NCBI GenBank assembly: GCA_021734725.1
Contig: JAIPIM010000065.1
Location: forward strand, 1-14,466
Source: Minisyncoccota bacterium
GTDB lineage: Bacteria; Verrucomicrobiota; Lentisphaeria; Oligosphaerales; MVZH01
Direction: 5' to 3'
Length of the DNA: 14,466 bases
In this document: positions 1 to 7,500 of the stretch, one piece after another
Numbering within the stretch: position 1 is the stretch's first letter
Layout of the letters: the number at the start of each line of letters is the position of its first letter
The notes under the pieces: model-generated
Seen by the model: the letters and a program-made list of their open reading frames with translations, nothing else
Databases searched by the model: none
Told to the model about the DNA's origin: nothing
Position numbers and translations under genes: made by a program

Positions 1-1
1 C

Positions 2-457
2 ATCGGTTTGGACAGTCCGGCTGGCGTACAGGGACGGGATATGAGTCCGGCTTTGCGCGGGGTGGCCATGAACGTGGAAGATGCCGTTCTTCTGAGCTGT
101 TACGTACCCTTTGGACAGTGGCAGCCGAAGGTCGGGGGGCGTGAATTCCGCGGCCTCCGTACAGCGCGTTACACCTACACCCGGTCGCTGGACGGTCCGT
201 GGCTGCTGTTTGACAACCACACGGACCCCTTTCAATCCACGAACCTCGTGGCTTCAGAAGGGCATGCACATGTTGTGCGGGAATTGGAGAGTAAACTGGA
301 CACATTGCTGGCAAGAATCGGCGACCCCTTCCAAAGCGCGGACGAGTGCCTCGCTCGGTGGGGTTATCTTGTTAACAAAGATCGGACGACGCCAACCGCG
401 AACTTCCCGTCTGAAATCGACCTTGATCGTTACCGTCCGGTGACGTACTGGAAGTAA
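2..457 (+). CDS. Arylsulfatase-type sulfatase, C-terminal fragment (5' end outside window)
   Basis: The frame is open from the first bases of the window and ends at the TAA at 455-457, so this is the last ~151 residues of a longer gene. The stretch GLRTARYTYTRSLDGPWLLF followed by DNHTDPFQSTNLV matches the typical C-terminal part of formylglycine-dependent sulfatases (R-G-[VL]-R-T-x-R-Y-x-Y ... L-[YF]-D-x-x-x-D-P-x-[EQ]-x-x-N-L). It is followed by a charged helix resembling the sulfatase tail (ELESKLDTLLARIGDPF). The catalytic Cys/Ser-x-Pro-x-Arg motif would be upstream and is not visible, so activity cannot be judged. Members of this family remove sulfate esters, often from sulfated polysaccharides, and are usually exported. 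A TTG at 8 is an in-frame codon and not a credible start, because homology continues upstream of it (I-G-L-D-S-P-A-G). The substrate is unknown. Confidence 0.85.
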   Translation: MGLDSPAGVQGRDMSPALRGVAMNVEDAVLLSCYVPFGQWQPKVGGREFRGLRTARYTYTRSLDGPWLLFDNHTDPFQSTNLVASEGHAHVVRELESKLDTLLARIGDPFQSADECLARWGYLVNKDRTTPTANFPSEIDLDRYRPVTYWK

Positions 458-484
458 GACGTCTCGCCCAATGTCAAACATCTT

Positions 485-515
485 GGTCTCTTGTGCCAAG
501 CAAGGCATTGAGACC
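485..515 (+). terminator. Imperfect hairpin downstream of the sulfatase gene (possible 3' end)
   Basis: GGTCTC (485-490) pairs with GAGACC (510-515). After a small internal loop, TGCC (494-497) pairs with GGCA (504-507), leaving a loop of AAGCAA. It lies 28 nt after the stop codon, where an mRNA 3' structure is expected. No T-run follows directly, so it is not a canonical intrinsic terminator. It could instead stabilise the 3' end or be incidental. Confidence 0.35.
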
Positions 516-674
516 GAAACTCGTTATCCGTTCTCGTCGTCCCATCTCGTCAACCGATTCCTCTTTTTAAACCGAATGTAGCTTCAGCACGCGTTGATTT
601 GTGCTCAACCCATCATTCCAGGATCCTGTGGGACCACTGTGATTGTGAATACTGAATGTGCTCCGGTCCGCGGC

Positions 675-714
675 ATTTATTTTTATTTTCCCCCTCCCCC
701 CAAACCCAAAAAAG
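675..714. repeat. Low-complexity homopolymer-like tract
   Basis: A T-rich run is followed by a C-rich run and then an A-rich run, with almost no other bases on the top strand. It sits 13 bp upstream of the TTGACT hexamer of the regulator gene. It may act as an upstream promoter element or be a slippage-prone tract. No function is shown by the sequence itself. Confidence 0.5.
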
Positions 715-726
715 AACGACCCCTGC

Positions 727-759
727 TTGACTTCTGTTCCGGCGAGAGCATCTTATAAT
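727..759 (+). promoter_or_regulatory. Promoter-like hexamers upstream of the IclR-family gene
   Basis: TTGACT (727-732) and a perfect TATAAT (754-759) lie 51 nt upstream of the favoured ATG at 810. The hexamers match sigma-70-type consensus well, but the 21-nt spacer is longer than the usual 16-18. Either the TATAAT works with a weaker -35 near 731-736, or the pairing is coincidental. Confidence 0.35.
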
Positions 760-809
760 AAACAATAGCATCCTAGATTATGGAACACAGAAGAAGCGAG
801 GAACTGGCG

Positions 810-1670
810 ATGGGTAACGGCGACGGAACCGCGGAGGTAAAGGTGCCAGTTGAGTCACTGCGCAAAGGACTGCATCTCCTCGAGCTGATGTGCGGATCGG
901 CAAGGGTTTGGTCGTTGGCCGGACTGGCGGATACAATGGGGTGGAAACGGACGACCACGCATAACCTTCTAAAAACGTTGGCGCTGTGCGGGTATGCCGA
1001 GAATTTGGGCAACGGGCGCTACGGACCCGGTTGGCGGGTGCGTGACCTTGGCCGGATGCTGTGGTGTCAGGATAACGAGGAGGCATTGACTATCGTGCAG
1101 ACCGTCGTAGCCGACGTTGCCGCCGATACAGGCGAAGCGGTAGTCCTGGCCATACTGGCGAGTGGGTGTCGTCAAGTTGTGGCCCGCGCCGACAGTTCGC
1201 AAGCGGTCCGGGTGCATACCGACGCCATGGACGCGGATGATGAGAGTATTTGGTCAGTGGCCACGGGGCGTGTACTTGCGGCCCATTGCAGTCCTGCCGA
1301 ATTGACGGTTATCCGGCAACGCGAAGGCGATCCGGTCGGCTGCTGGCGCGAGGCGAGGACGGGCGGTCTCGACGCTGCTTTGCAGCACATCCGGGATATG
1401 CGTGTAGCACGCAACCAGGAAAACGATGTGGTATCCATGGCCATCCCGGTTCTTGCGGACAACAATGTGCTTGTAGGTGCCCTTGGGGTGCACCTCCCTT
1501 TGTTTCGTTACGACGAAGGCAGGGATGAGGCATTGCTTGCGGGGTTGCATCGCGGAGCGTCTCGTCTCGCTCCGGTCCTCAGGCAATGTTTTGCGGGGAG
1601 GGTATCCGGGAGAGGGATGGCTCAGGACCTTCAGCTGTATGAAAAAAGCAGTAAATCAGGAATCGGTTGA
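810..1670 (+). CDS. IclR-family transcriptional regulator
   Basis: This is a DNA-binding regulator of the IclR family (about 286 residues; typical family length 240-290). Residues ~13-80 form the winged helix-turn-helix: VESLRKGLHLLELM, then WSLAGLADTMGWKRTTTHNLLKTLALCGYAE with recognition-helix residues around 46-56, then the wing GNGRYGPGWRV. Residues ~95-260 form the effector-binding domain, including WSVATGRVLAAH and the MAIPVLADNNVLVGALGVHLP strand region typical of the family. I chose ATG 810 because GAGGA (798-802) is 7 nt upstream; the in-frame ATG at 780 would add ten residues but has no Shine-Dalgarno sequence. Family members bind small aromatic or organic-acid effectors and often control adjacent genes, so the Fe-S protein gene downstream is a possible target. 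The ligand cannot be read from sequence. Confidence 0.9.
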   Translation: MGNGDGTAEVKVPVESLRKGLHLLELMCGSARVWSLAGLADTMGWKRTTTHNLLKTLALCGYAENLGNGRYGPGWRVRDLGRMLWCQDNEEALTIVQTVVADVAADTGEAVVLAILASGCRQVVARADSSQAVRVHTDAMDADDESIWSVATGRVLAAHCSPAELTVIRQREGDPVGCWREARTGGLDAALQHIRDMRVARNQENDVVSMAIPVLADNNVLVGALGVHLPLFRYDEGRDEALLAGLHRGASRLAPVLRQCFAGRVSGRGMAQDLQLYEKSSKSGIG

Positions 1671-1774
1671 CGGGAACGGGTGACGAGAGTGATCGGGGAT
1701 TGAGGACGCGGACGGCGAAATCGTCAACCGTTCTCGTCGCCCGCTATCGTATGACGCTTAGCACGGGGCTAATA

Positions 1775-1807
1775 GAGAATTGCGAAATGTCGTTTTCCGC
1801 AATTCTC
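1775..1807. promoter_or_regulatory. Perfect 10-bp inverted repeat (possible operator or hairpin)
   Basis: GAGAATTGCG (1775-1784) is the exact reverse complement of CGCAATTCTC (1798-1807), separated by 13 nt; two further A-T pairs are possible inside after one mismatch. It lies between the regulator gene and the Fe-S protein gene. It could be an operator for the IclR-type protein, which binds palindromic sites, or an mRNA hairpin at the end of the regulator transcript. No T-run follows, which weakens the terminator reading. Confidence 0.45.
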
Positions 1808-1884
1808 GTTCTCAGTTCTCAGTTCTTGTTTCGTCGTTCGTTGTTTTTGAACTGAGGACGAAGAACCATGAACCACGAACGACT
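1808..1884. repeat. Heptanucleotide array with two mirrored arms
   Basis: Eleven consecutive 7-nt units keep phase without a gap. The left arm has GTTCTCA twice (1808-1821), then GTTCTTG, TTTCGTC, GTTCGTT and GTTTTTG (to 1849). The right arm has AACTGAG, GACGAAG, AACCATG, AACCACG and AACGACT (1850-1884). The right-arm units are complementary in type to the left-arm units, so the whole is an imperfect inverted array able to fold into a long degenerate hairpin. The unit length resembles the short heptameric repeats described in cyanobacterial genomes, but the unit sequence here differs. Confidence 0.7.
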
Positions 1885-1926
1885 CGCGCGAAGGCTATTT
1901 CGCAAGAGTCTATGGGGCTAAACCTA

Positions 1927-1956
1927 GGAGAAACGAACAATGGAGAAACGAACAAT
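1927..1956 (+). repeat. Tandem duplication of ribosome binding site plus ATG
   Basis: A 15-nt unit, GGAGAAACGAACAAT, occurs twice without a gap (1927-1941 and 1942-1956). Each copy supplies a GGAG 9 nt upstream of an ATG (1940 and 1955), and the two ATGs are in frame because 15 is divisible by three. Translation could start at either; the second start would remove five residues (M-E-K-R-T). Confidence 0.85.
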
Positions 1957-4261
1957 GACGGATGATCGTTTGACTGCATTAGCGAAAAGTGAGGCGCTGG
2001 GTATGGGGGCGCATCTCGTTGGTGTGGCAAATATTGAGCGCTGGGAAAATTGCCCCGAGTTAATGAGTCCGAAGGGGATTATGCCGACCGCCCGCTCAGT
2101 GTTGGTGTGTGGTCTTCACCACACGGACGGCATGATCGAAATGGGGGGAGAGTCTTCCCCTCATGATCAAGGGAGTTATTCCTACCAGATGCTGATGAAC
2201 TTCCATCTTGATGTGATCAGTTACACGATGGCACGCTATTTCGAGGACGAGGGTTACCGGGCAATTCCCATAAGCGCCAGCAACATATGGCGCTATCGTC
2301 CGTACAAGACCCTTTCAGCCACGTTCGCTCCGGATATGAGTCACATTTATGCATCGGTGGCCGCCGGCCTTTCTGAGCTGGGTTACAATGGATTGGCCAT
2401 GACGCCCGAGTATGGTGCTCGCAACCGCTTCGTCTCGATTATCACCGATGCGCCTTTGACACCGACCCCGCTGTTGCCGGGGAATACACTATGCGACCGG
2501 TGCGGGATGTGTGTGAAGACCTGCCCGACGCTTGCGTTCACCAAGGAGGTCAATGGCGAAGTCAGTCTCGAGATTGAGGGACATCGCTACACGCGTGCCG
2601 ATAAGAACCTGTGGCGCTGTGCCTGGGCTGAGCATTTCGGGTTAAGCGTCGATGCGGACATTCCGGATAGAGTGGACGAGGAGTCAATCATCGACAATGT
2701 CAAAGCGATCGGGTTGCGCGGCGGGACCATGGGCTGTTGTCTTAAGTACTGTCTGCCGAAAGACAAGCGTTCGTGGGATCCCTCCTATTCCAAGGCGCCA
2801 GTTCGCAGGAAGGCCGTCCGTCCAGCGGGACCCTCTCCCGAGCGGGGTGTGCAGGAAAAACTGGTTGCCGACGCCATCGAATGGGGGGCTGACTCAGTGA
2901 TGATCGAGTCCGTGGCGTCCTGGCAGCGGAAGGGGGTAGATTTGAAAGCCCTTCTGCCCGATGCCGAGAGCTTGATGCTGATTCACGTGGCGTCTCCGCC
3001 CACAACCCCTCGCGACGCGGCGCGGAACCAGACCGATTTCAGTTTCACTCTCTCCTATCTTGGGCAGAAATGTGCCTTCTTTGCGGCGTCTGAACTCGAA
3101 AGACTCGGGTACAGCGCCGCCCCTTACACTCTCGGCGGAATGGAGGCGGAACCGGGGCATTCCGTTGCCCAGGCTGTCGCCGCGTATGCCGCCGAGCAAT
3201 TTGGGGAAGGGAACGGGTTTGCATGTTTCCTTGTTACCAGTGCTCAGTTGCCACCGCGGCCTGGAACCGCGGGTGCAACACCCGGTCCGTCGTTTGATCG
3301 CTTGACTGAACGGTTGAAAACTCTTGCGCGGGAATCCGGTGCCGATCTTGTCGGAGTCAGCTCAGCTCAGCGCTTGGACGCAGTGGTTGATCAGCTTACG
3401 ACGACGTTTGACGGCGAGCTTATTCTGCACGCTCGCGACGCGGGCCGTCGCTGGCTGGATGCATCAGCCGATGTCGGCGAAGACCGACGCCGAATCCAGG
3501 GACCGGCGGATCACCTGAAAGGTGCCAAATCGGTTATTGTTCTCGGCATGCGAATGCCCGCGCACAGTGTGGAAAGAGTGACGCGGTCGCCTGCTGAAGC
3601 CATCGGGCCTTATGCTTTTGCGACATACCAAAGTCAACGGCAACTCCGTTTGGTTGCCATCCGCCTGATCAGAGAACTGAACCGTGCCGGTATGTCCTGT
3701 ACGGCCACGTACGATCTGTGCGGGACCGGATCGCTTGCCGCGAATCCGCGCGGGGAACAGCCGAACGCGTTTTGCAATCGGTTCGCCGCCGTCAGCGCTG
3801 GCCTTGGCACACTCACGCGCGGTGGATTTGTGAGGAATCCGGTCTACGGCGCCAACGTCCGATATCTGGCCATTGTTGTGGACGCGGAACTCGATGAAGA
3901 TCCGCTCGCTGACCTGGCGGGTTTGCGCCAAACATGTGATCAGGGATGCACGCGATGCGTGGATCATTGTACGGTGAATGCCTTCGCATCCAATACCGCG
4001 ACCATTCGGATGGGAGACCGGGAACTCACGTTTGCGCCGATACGGCAAGTGCGCTGCGACTGGGCACTGCGTTATGGGCTTGTACCTGAAGAAGGCGTGA
4101 AATTTACCGGCTCCCTCAGCAACGCGCCCATTCCCGAGGAGGTGACAGTCGAGACCCTTGCGGATGGGATGACCAAGCAGGACACCATACTGAAAATGCG
4201 TCCGTGCGTCGCGGAAATGTGTATGATGGCATGTCCCTACGTACGTTCGCAGAGCGAATAG
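1940..4261 (+). CDS. Tandem-module [4Fe-4S] protein related to QueG / reductive dehalogenases
   Basis: A 773-residue cytoplasmic-looking protein without signal peptide. Module A (~6-285) has an alpha/beta N-terminal part (GMGAHLVGVANIERW; MPTARSVLVCGL), the QueG/RdhA-like stretch LGYNGLAMTPEYGARNRF followed by VSIITD (147-170), a ferredoxin motif C185-x2-C188-x2-C191-x3-C195-P, and later cysteines C227, C266, C267 and C271. Segment B (~303-436) repeats only the N-terminal part (WGADSVMIESVASW; LPDAESLMLIHV) and has no cluster motif. Module C (~453-773) repeats the full unit: GADLVGVSSAQRL, NPVYGANVRYLAIVVD, C666-x3-C670-x2-C673-x3-C677, C706, C756, C761 and C765. The repeated R-C-x-W-A-x-x-[FY]-G-L motif at C227 and C706 supports duplication. 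Related families (epoxyqueuosine reductase, reductive dehalogenases) use cobalamin with two clusters. The substrate is not evident, and at twice the length of QueG it is unlikely to be the tRNA enzyme. Starts at 1940 and 1955 are both well served by ribosome binding sites. Confidence 0.75.
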   Translation: MEKRTMTDDRLTALAKSEALGMGAHLVGVANIERWENCPELMSPKGIMPTARSVLVCGLHHTDGMIEMGGESSPHDQGSYSYQMLMNFHLDVISYTMARYFEDEGYRAIPISASNIWRYRPYKTLSATFAPDMSHIYASVAAGLSELGYNGLAMTPEYGARNRFVSIITDAPLTPTPLLPGNTLCDRCGMCVKTCPTLAFTKEVNGEVSLEIEGHRYTRADKNLWRCAWAEHFGLSVDADIPDRVDEESIIDNVKAIGLRGGTMGCCLKYCLPKDKRSWDPSYSKAPVRRKAVRPAGPSPERGVQEKLVADAIEWGADSVMIESVASWQRKGVDLKALLPDAESLMLIHVASPPTTPRDAARNQTDFSFTLSYLGQKCAFFAASELERLGYSAAPYTLGGMEAEPGHSVAQAVAAYAAEQFGEGNGFACFLVTSAQLPPRPGTAGATPGPSFDRLTERLKTLARESGADLVGVSSAQRLDAVVDQLTTTFDGELILHARDAGRRWLDASADVGEDRRRIQGPADHLKGAKSVIVLGMRMPAHSVERVTRSPAEAIGPYAFATYQSQRQLRLVAIRLIRELNRAGMSCTATYDLCGTGSLAANPRGEQPNAFCNRFAAVSAGLGTLTRGGFVRNPVYGANVRYLAIVVDAELDEDPLADLAGLRQTCDQGCTRCVDHCTVNAFASNTATIRMGDRELTFAPIRQVRCDWALRYGLVPEEGVKFTGSLSNAPIPEEVTVETLADGMTKQDTILKMRPCVAEMCMMACPYVRSQSE

Positions 4262-4585
4262 CAGCGCTCCGCCGAGGTTGGATCGCGGTGGCTACTGCCG
4301 CCCGGTTGAGGACGGCGAGGACGTGGAGGACGGAGGCTGAGCAGTGTGCTTGCATCGGCCTCCTCTTCCTCCCGCGGTCTATTCGGTTGCGTGTGCGCGC
4401 TAACTACGGTAGATTACCTGTTCCGATAGGGTTGTTGACCGAACAATTCTGAACGAACGCTGTCTATACAAAAATGGTTCGAAGTGTTTCCGTAGGCAGC
4501 CTTAGCCTCCCCGCTGAACGGTTTGCCTGTTCAGACGGGGCCTGTAGCGCGCACGTTAACCGCATTTACAGATATCAACCGCCGC
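4262..4585 (+). other. Non-coding spacer upstream of the giant protein gene
   Basis: No convincing gene. A purine-rich stretch rich in GAGGACG units (about 4303-4340) is followed by a pyrimidine-rich stretch (about 4357-4379), giving a degenerate inverted array like those in the other spacers. Further on, TTGTT and AACAA flank GACCG (4432-4446), and a TATACA (4465-4470) lies in an A/T-richer patch. I could not pair it with a properly spaced -35. A frame from 4474 overlaps the giant protein's N-terminus out of frame and is rejected. Confidence 0.5.
4303..4379. repeat. Degenerate purine/pyrimidine inverted array
   Basis: The left arm repeats GAGGACG-like units (TGAGGACG at 4307-4314, then GCGAGGACG and GGAGGACGGAGG to about 4335). 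The right arm is the pyrimidine counterpart (CCTCCTCTTCCTCCCG, about 4359-4374). The octamer TGAGGACG also occurs in the spacer arrays at 1701-1708 and 1853-1860, linking the three spacers. Confidence 0.45.
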
Positions 4586-7500
4586 ATGCGCACGTTTTCG
4601 CTGAAATCATTTTTCGTAGTATCGTTTCTGGTGATCGTTGTCCTGGCAGCGGCCAACATTTGGCTGCGCGTGCGACAGTCAGCAAAACCTCCGCTAAAAG
4701 GGCCTTGGACGGAGTGTGTCCGAATCGACGATCCCTCAGGCAATGTTTATCTCAAGACGACTTACCTGTCAAAGATCGGCTTGGGGCTTAAGATTGCAGC
4801 TGCTGACGCCTCGCGTTCCGCCATAATCGTGGTACGTGAGGGCAAGAGTGGTGTCTGGGTCACTCCACGCGCGGCATTTGCGCCCTATGCAACGACATCT
4901 GGTCACTTCTATCCCGAGCGTCTGCCTGACCGCGATGATCAAGAGGCCGAGCTCGTACTGAAGTTCCGTCCCGAAGCCTGGGTGTGCTACTTGAACAACC
5001 GGCCAGTGGCCGTGCTGCCTGCCTTATTCCATCCACCTGCCACGATTCATCAAATAAGTGCATCCGTGGCGGCGGAGGGTCAAGACGAGCCTTATGTGCA
5101 GAAGGTTGCCGACTTTACATTCCATGACGATTTTCTAGTGCCCGAGGGGGAATCCAATGTCCTCGCCGGATGGGATAAGCACGCGGGCACGTGGGAACTG
5201 CACACTGCCGTTGACAATGCTGTGGAGCGCAAGAATATCGCCGCGAAAGCCGGTAAAAAACCGGAGCCCGCCAGAAGCCCTAACTTCTACAGTTTGTACG
5301 GCAACGGAGAGGACGCTCGTATCACGACAGGCTATCATTTCTATGACCGGTACACAGTTGAGGCGGCCGTTCAGACAGTTCCGGGCGAAATGGGCCTTAT
5401 TGTCCTGACCCAGGAGGACGGAGCCTGTCATGGATTCACGGTCACGATTCCCGATAAGGGTACACAGGCGCTGGTGCGTCTGTGGCGACGACACAAGCAG
5501 GCAGACGGCGCTTATGACCGACGCTATTTAGCCGCCGCCACGACAACACTTACGCCGGACCAGTGGGTTAAACTGAAAGTCGCTGTTAGCGAAGAACGAA
5601 TTCAAGCATATGTGGATCGCACGCAAGTATTCGATGTACGCGCGGAACTGCCTGTTGGCGGCCCGTTCGGCTTGTTTGTGTCCAGTGAAACGGGCGTGAG
5701 GTTTGACGATGTAGCGGCCGGTTCCAATCACCTGATCCGTTTGGATTCCATAGAGAATGTGAAACGCTTTCTCGTGCGCGAAGAGGGAAGGCTATTGGAC
5801 AATCGGCGCGGTCTTCTTGGGTTGTTCCGTGTGCAGCCGCAAGGGGACCCTTCAGAAATTCGCATTACGGCGTCCCGCGAACCGCGGTGGATGGTGTTAG
5901 GGGCGGCACGTCATTCGCCTCATGTCTTTGCCGCCACCTTCAGCCCAGAGGATCAGGATTGTTCCGTCGGTGTTCTCGTCGGTTATCGGAGTGCCGACGA
6001 ACCCTACTTGCGTTACGTTCGCGAGCGGGCTGGAGATGACGAACTTTTCCTGTTGGAGCGAGTTGCACCGGCAGGAAGCACTGTTGTGGAGGAGTTCAGG
6101 CGTCCGTTTATGCCTCATGAAGGGGGTGCGATACGCCTGATGGCCGATGCGTCCCGCGATGGAGAAGTCCGCTTGTACTGCAACGGAGACATGGTTTTGA
6201 TCCACCATCCGGACGCTCCGGTGGGTGGTGCGTCGGGTGTGTACGCCGGTGCCCGTACACGGGCGACCGTGCGAGATTTGCGCTACACTTTTGAGCGAGA
6301 TGATCTGTACCGTAATAAGTACGAGAAGAACCGGATTTTTGTAACCGATCCGTTCATGCGTCACTGGTCGTCACCCGAGGGTGCGTGGATTACCTATCCC
6401 GACGGGGAAACATGGCACAAAAGCGATTTTTTCGGTGGGTTTCTGTTGCGGCTTCCCGTGATCAACGGTTCGGAAGTTCATTTAGGCGTGCCTGAGGAGG
6501 TCACAACCGGGGATGTCATACTAGTCATCAAAGAAACCGATCTGGTACTGTACGACGGCAAGCCCGGGCACGATCCGGACCGTGATTCCGAACCGCTCTG
6601 GCAGGTGCCCCTCGGAACATTGGCGGCATTCGATGGTGACACGCAGTCCGAGAGCAAAGAGGCGGGCGACCGACCGAGCGGGAGATGGTATGGTGTCCAT
6701 TACGAAGGCCATTGGCTGTGGCTGACCAGCGGGGATCAGGTTATTCGGAAGACCAGTCTCGACAAGCCGCTGGGGGGGTCCCGCATACGCATTGCCGGGT
6801 TTACCACCGAGCAACTTAAGCACAGCTACGTTGAGCGGTACAGCACCAAAGATTTTCTGTTCACCGAGTCTCTTCATGAGTGGACGATCAACGGCGGCAG
6901 TTGGGAAGTTATCAACCGTTTCCAGTGCCAGCCGCGCTGGTCGCACATGAACGGCGAGTCCAAGAACAGTTTGGCGGCCCTGTGGAGCAAGTATCGATTT
7001 GAGGGCGATTTCTGTGTGGAAATGTACGCCGGCATGCGGCATGGCTGGTACGACCGACCGGGCGATTTGAATATGACCGTCATGAACGGAGACACAACAC
7101 CCAGCCAAGGATATACCGTTACCTGCACGGGATGGGATCCCGATCATTCCCAGCTTTGGACCAAGCTCTACAGAAACGGGACGGTTGTCGCGAAATCTGA
7201 CAAGTACACTGTGCCGCGGGTCCGTGCGGATCGGAAGCGCCGCGGGTACAATCCTCTGGTCCACGGCGGACGCGATCTCCATGGTGCATGGTATTACATG
7301 AAGGTGCGGCGAATCGGGGATCGACTCGAATACTGGTTTGACAATGAACTGGTGCTTTCCACCGAAGATCCCGAACCGCTCAACGGCGGATCACTGGGTA
7401 TTTGGACGTTTATGAACTCGATGATGGTGGCGCGTGTAAAGATTGCGGCTGAAAGCATTCGTCCCGCGAAGGCATCATTCACACCGATGGCTTCCGAAGT

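Larger units (their letters stand above)
458..809 (+). other. Non-coding spacer between sulfatase and iclR-type gene
   Basis: I see no convincing gene in this stretch. It holds an imperfect hairpin just after the sulfatase stop (485-515), a short sequence shared with the spacer after the IclR gene (about 528-556), a low-complexity T-rich/C-rich/A-rich run (about 675-714) and promoter-like hexamers (727-759). The ATG at 780 is in frame with the downstream regulator but has no ribosome binding site, so the stretch is treated as untranslated up to 809. Confidence 0.6.
1671..1939 (+). other. Repeat-rich non-coding spacer upstream of the Fe-S protein gene
   Basis: This stretch is built almost entirely of degenerate short repeats. 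It starts with a G/A-rich segment (about 1671-1720), followed by a C/T-rich complement-like segment (1721-1750), a perfect 10-bp inverted repeat (1775-1807), and the two-armed heptad array (1808-1884). The last 55 nt form the leader of the next gene. Small open frames crossing it (for example 1667-1855) translate repeat sequence and are not considered genes. Confidence 0.6.

Noticed and set aside
1667..1965. Small + strand open frames (62 and 61 codons) in the spacer before the Fe-S protein gene
   Set aside because: They run through the degenerate repeats and inverted repeat and have no protein-like pattern.
1940..4261. Calling the Fe-S protein queG (epoxyqueuosine reductase)
   Set aside because: Only the module fold and cluster motifs match; the protein is about twice the QueG length with three module-like parts, and I could not align the QueG catalytic Asp confidently.
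4523..4585. N-terminal extension of the giant protein from TTG 4523
   Set aside because: It would put 21 residues ahead of a normal short signal-type N-terminus (M-R-T-F-S-L-K plus hydrophobic segment); TTG is a rare start and no better ribosome binding site supports it.
6521..7282. 253-codon open frame on the - strand
   Set aside because: It lies fully inside the giant protein gene in antisense and shows no family motif or ribosome binding site of note.
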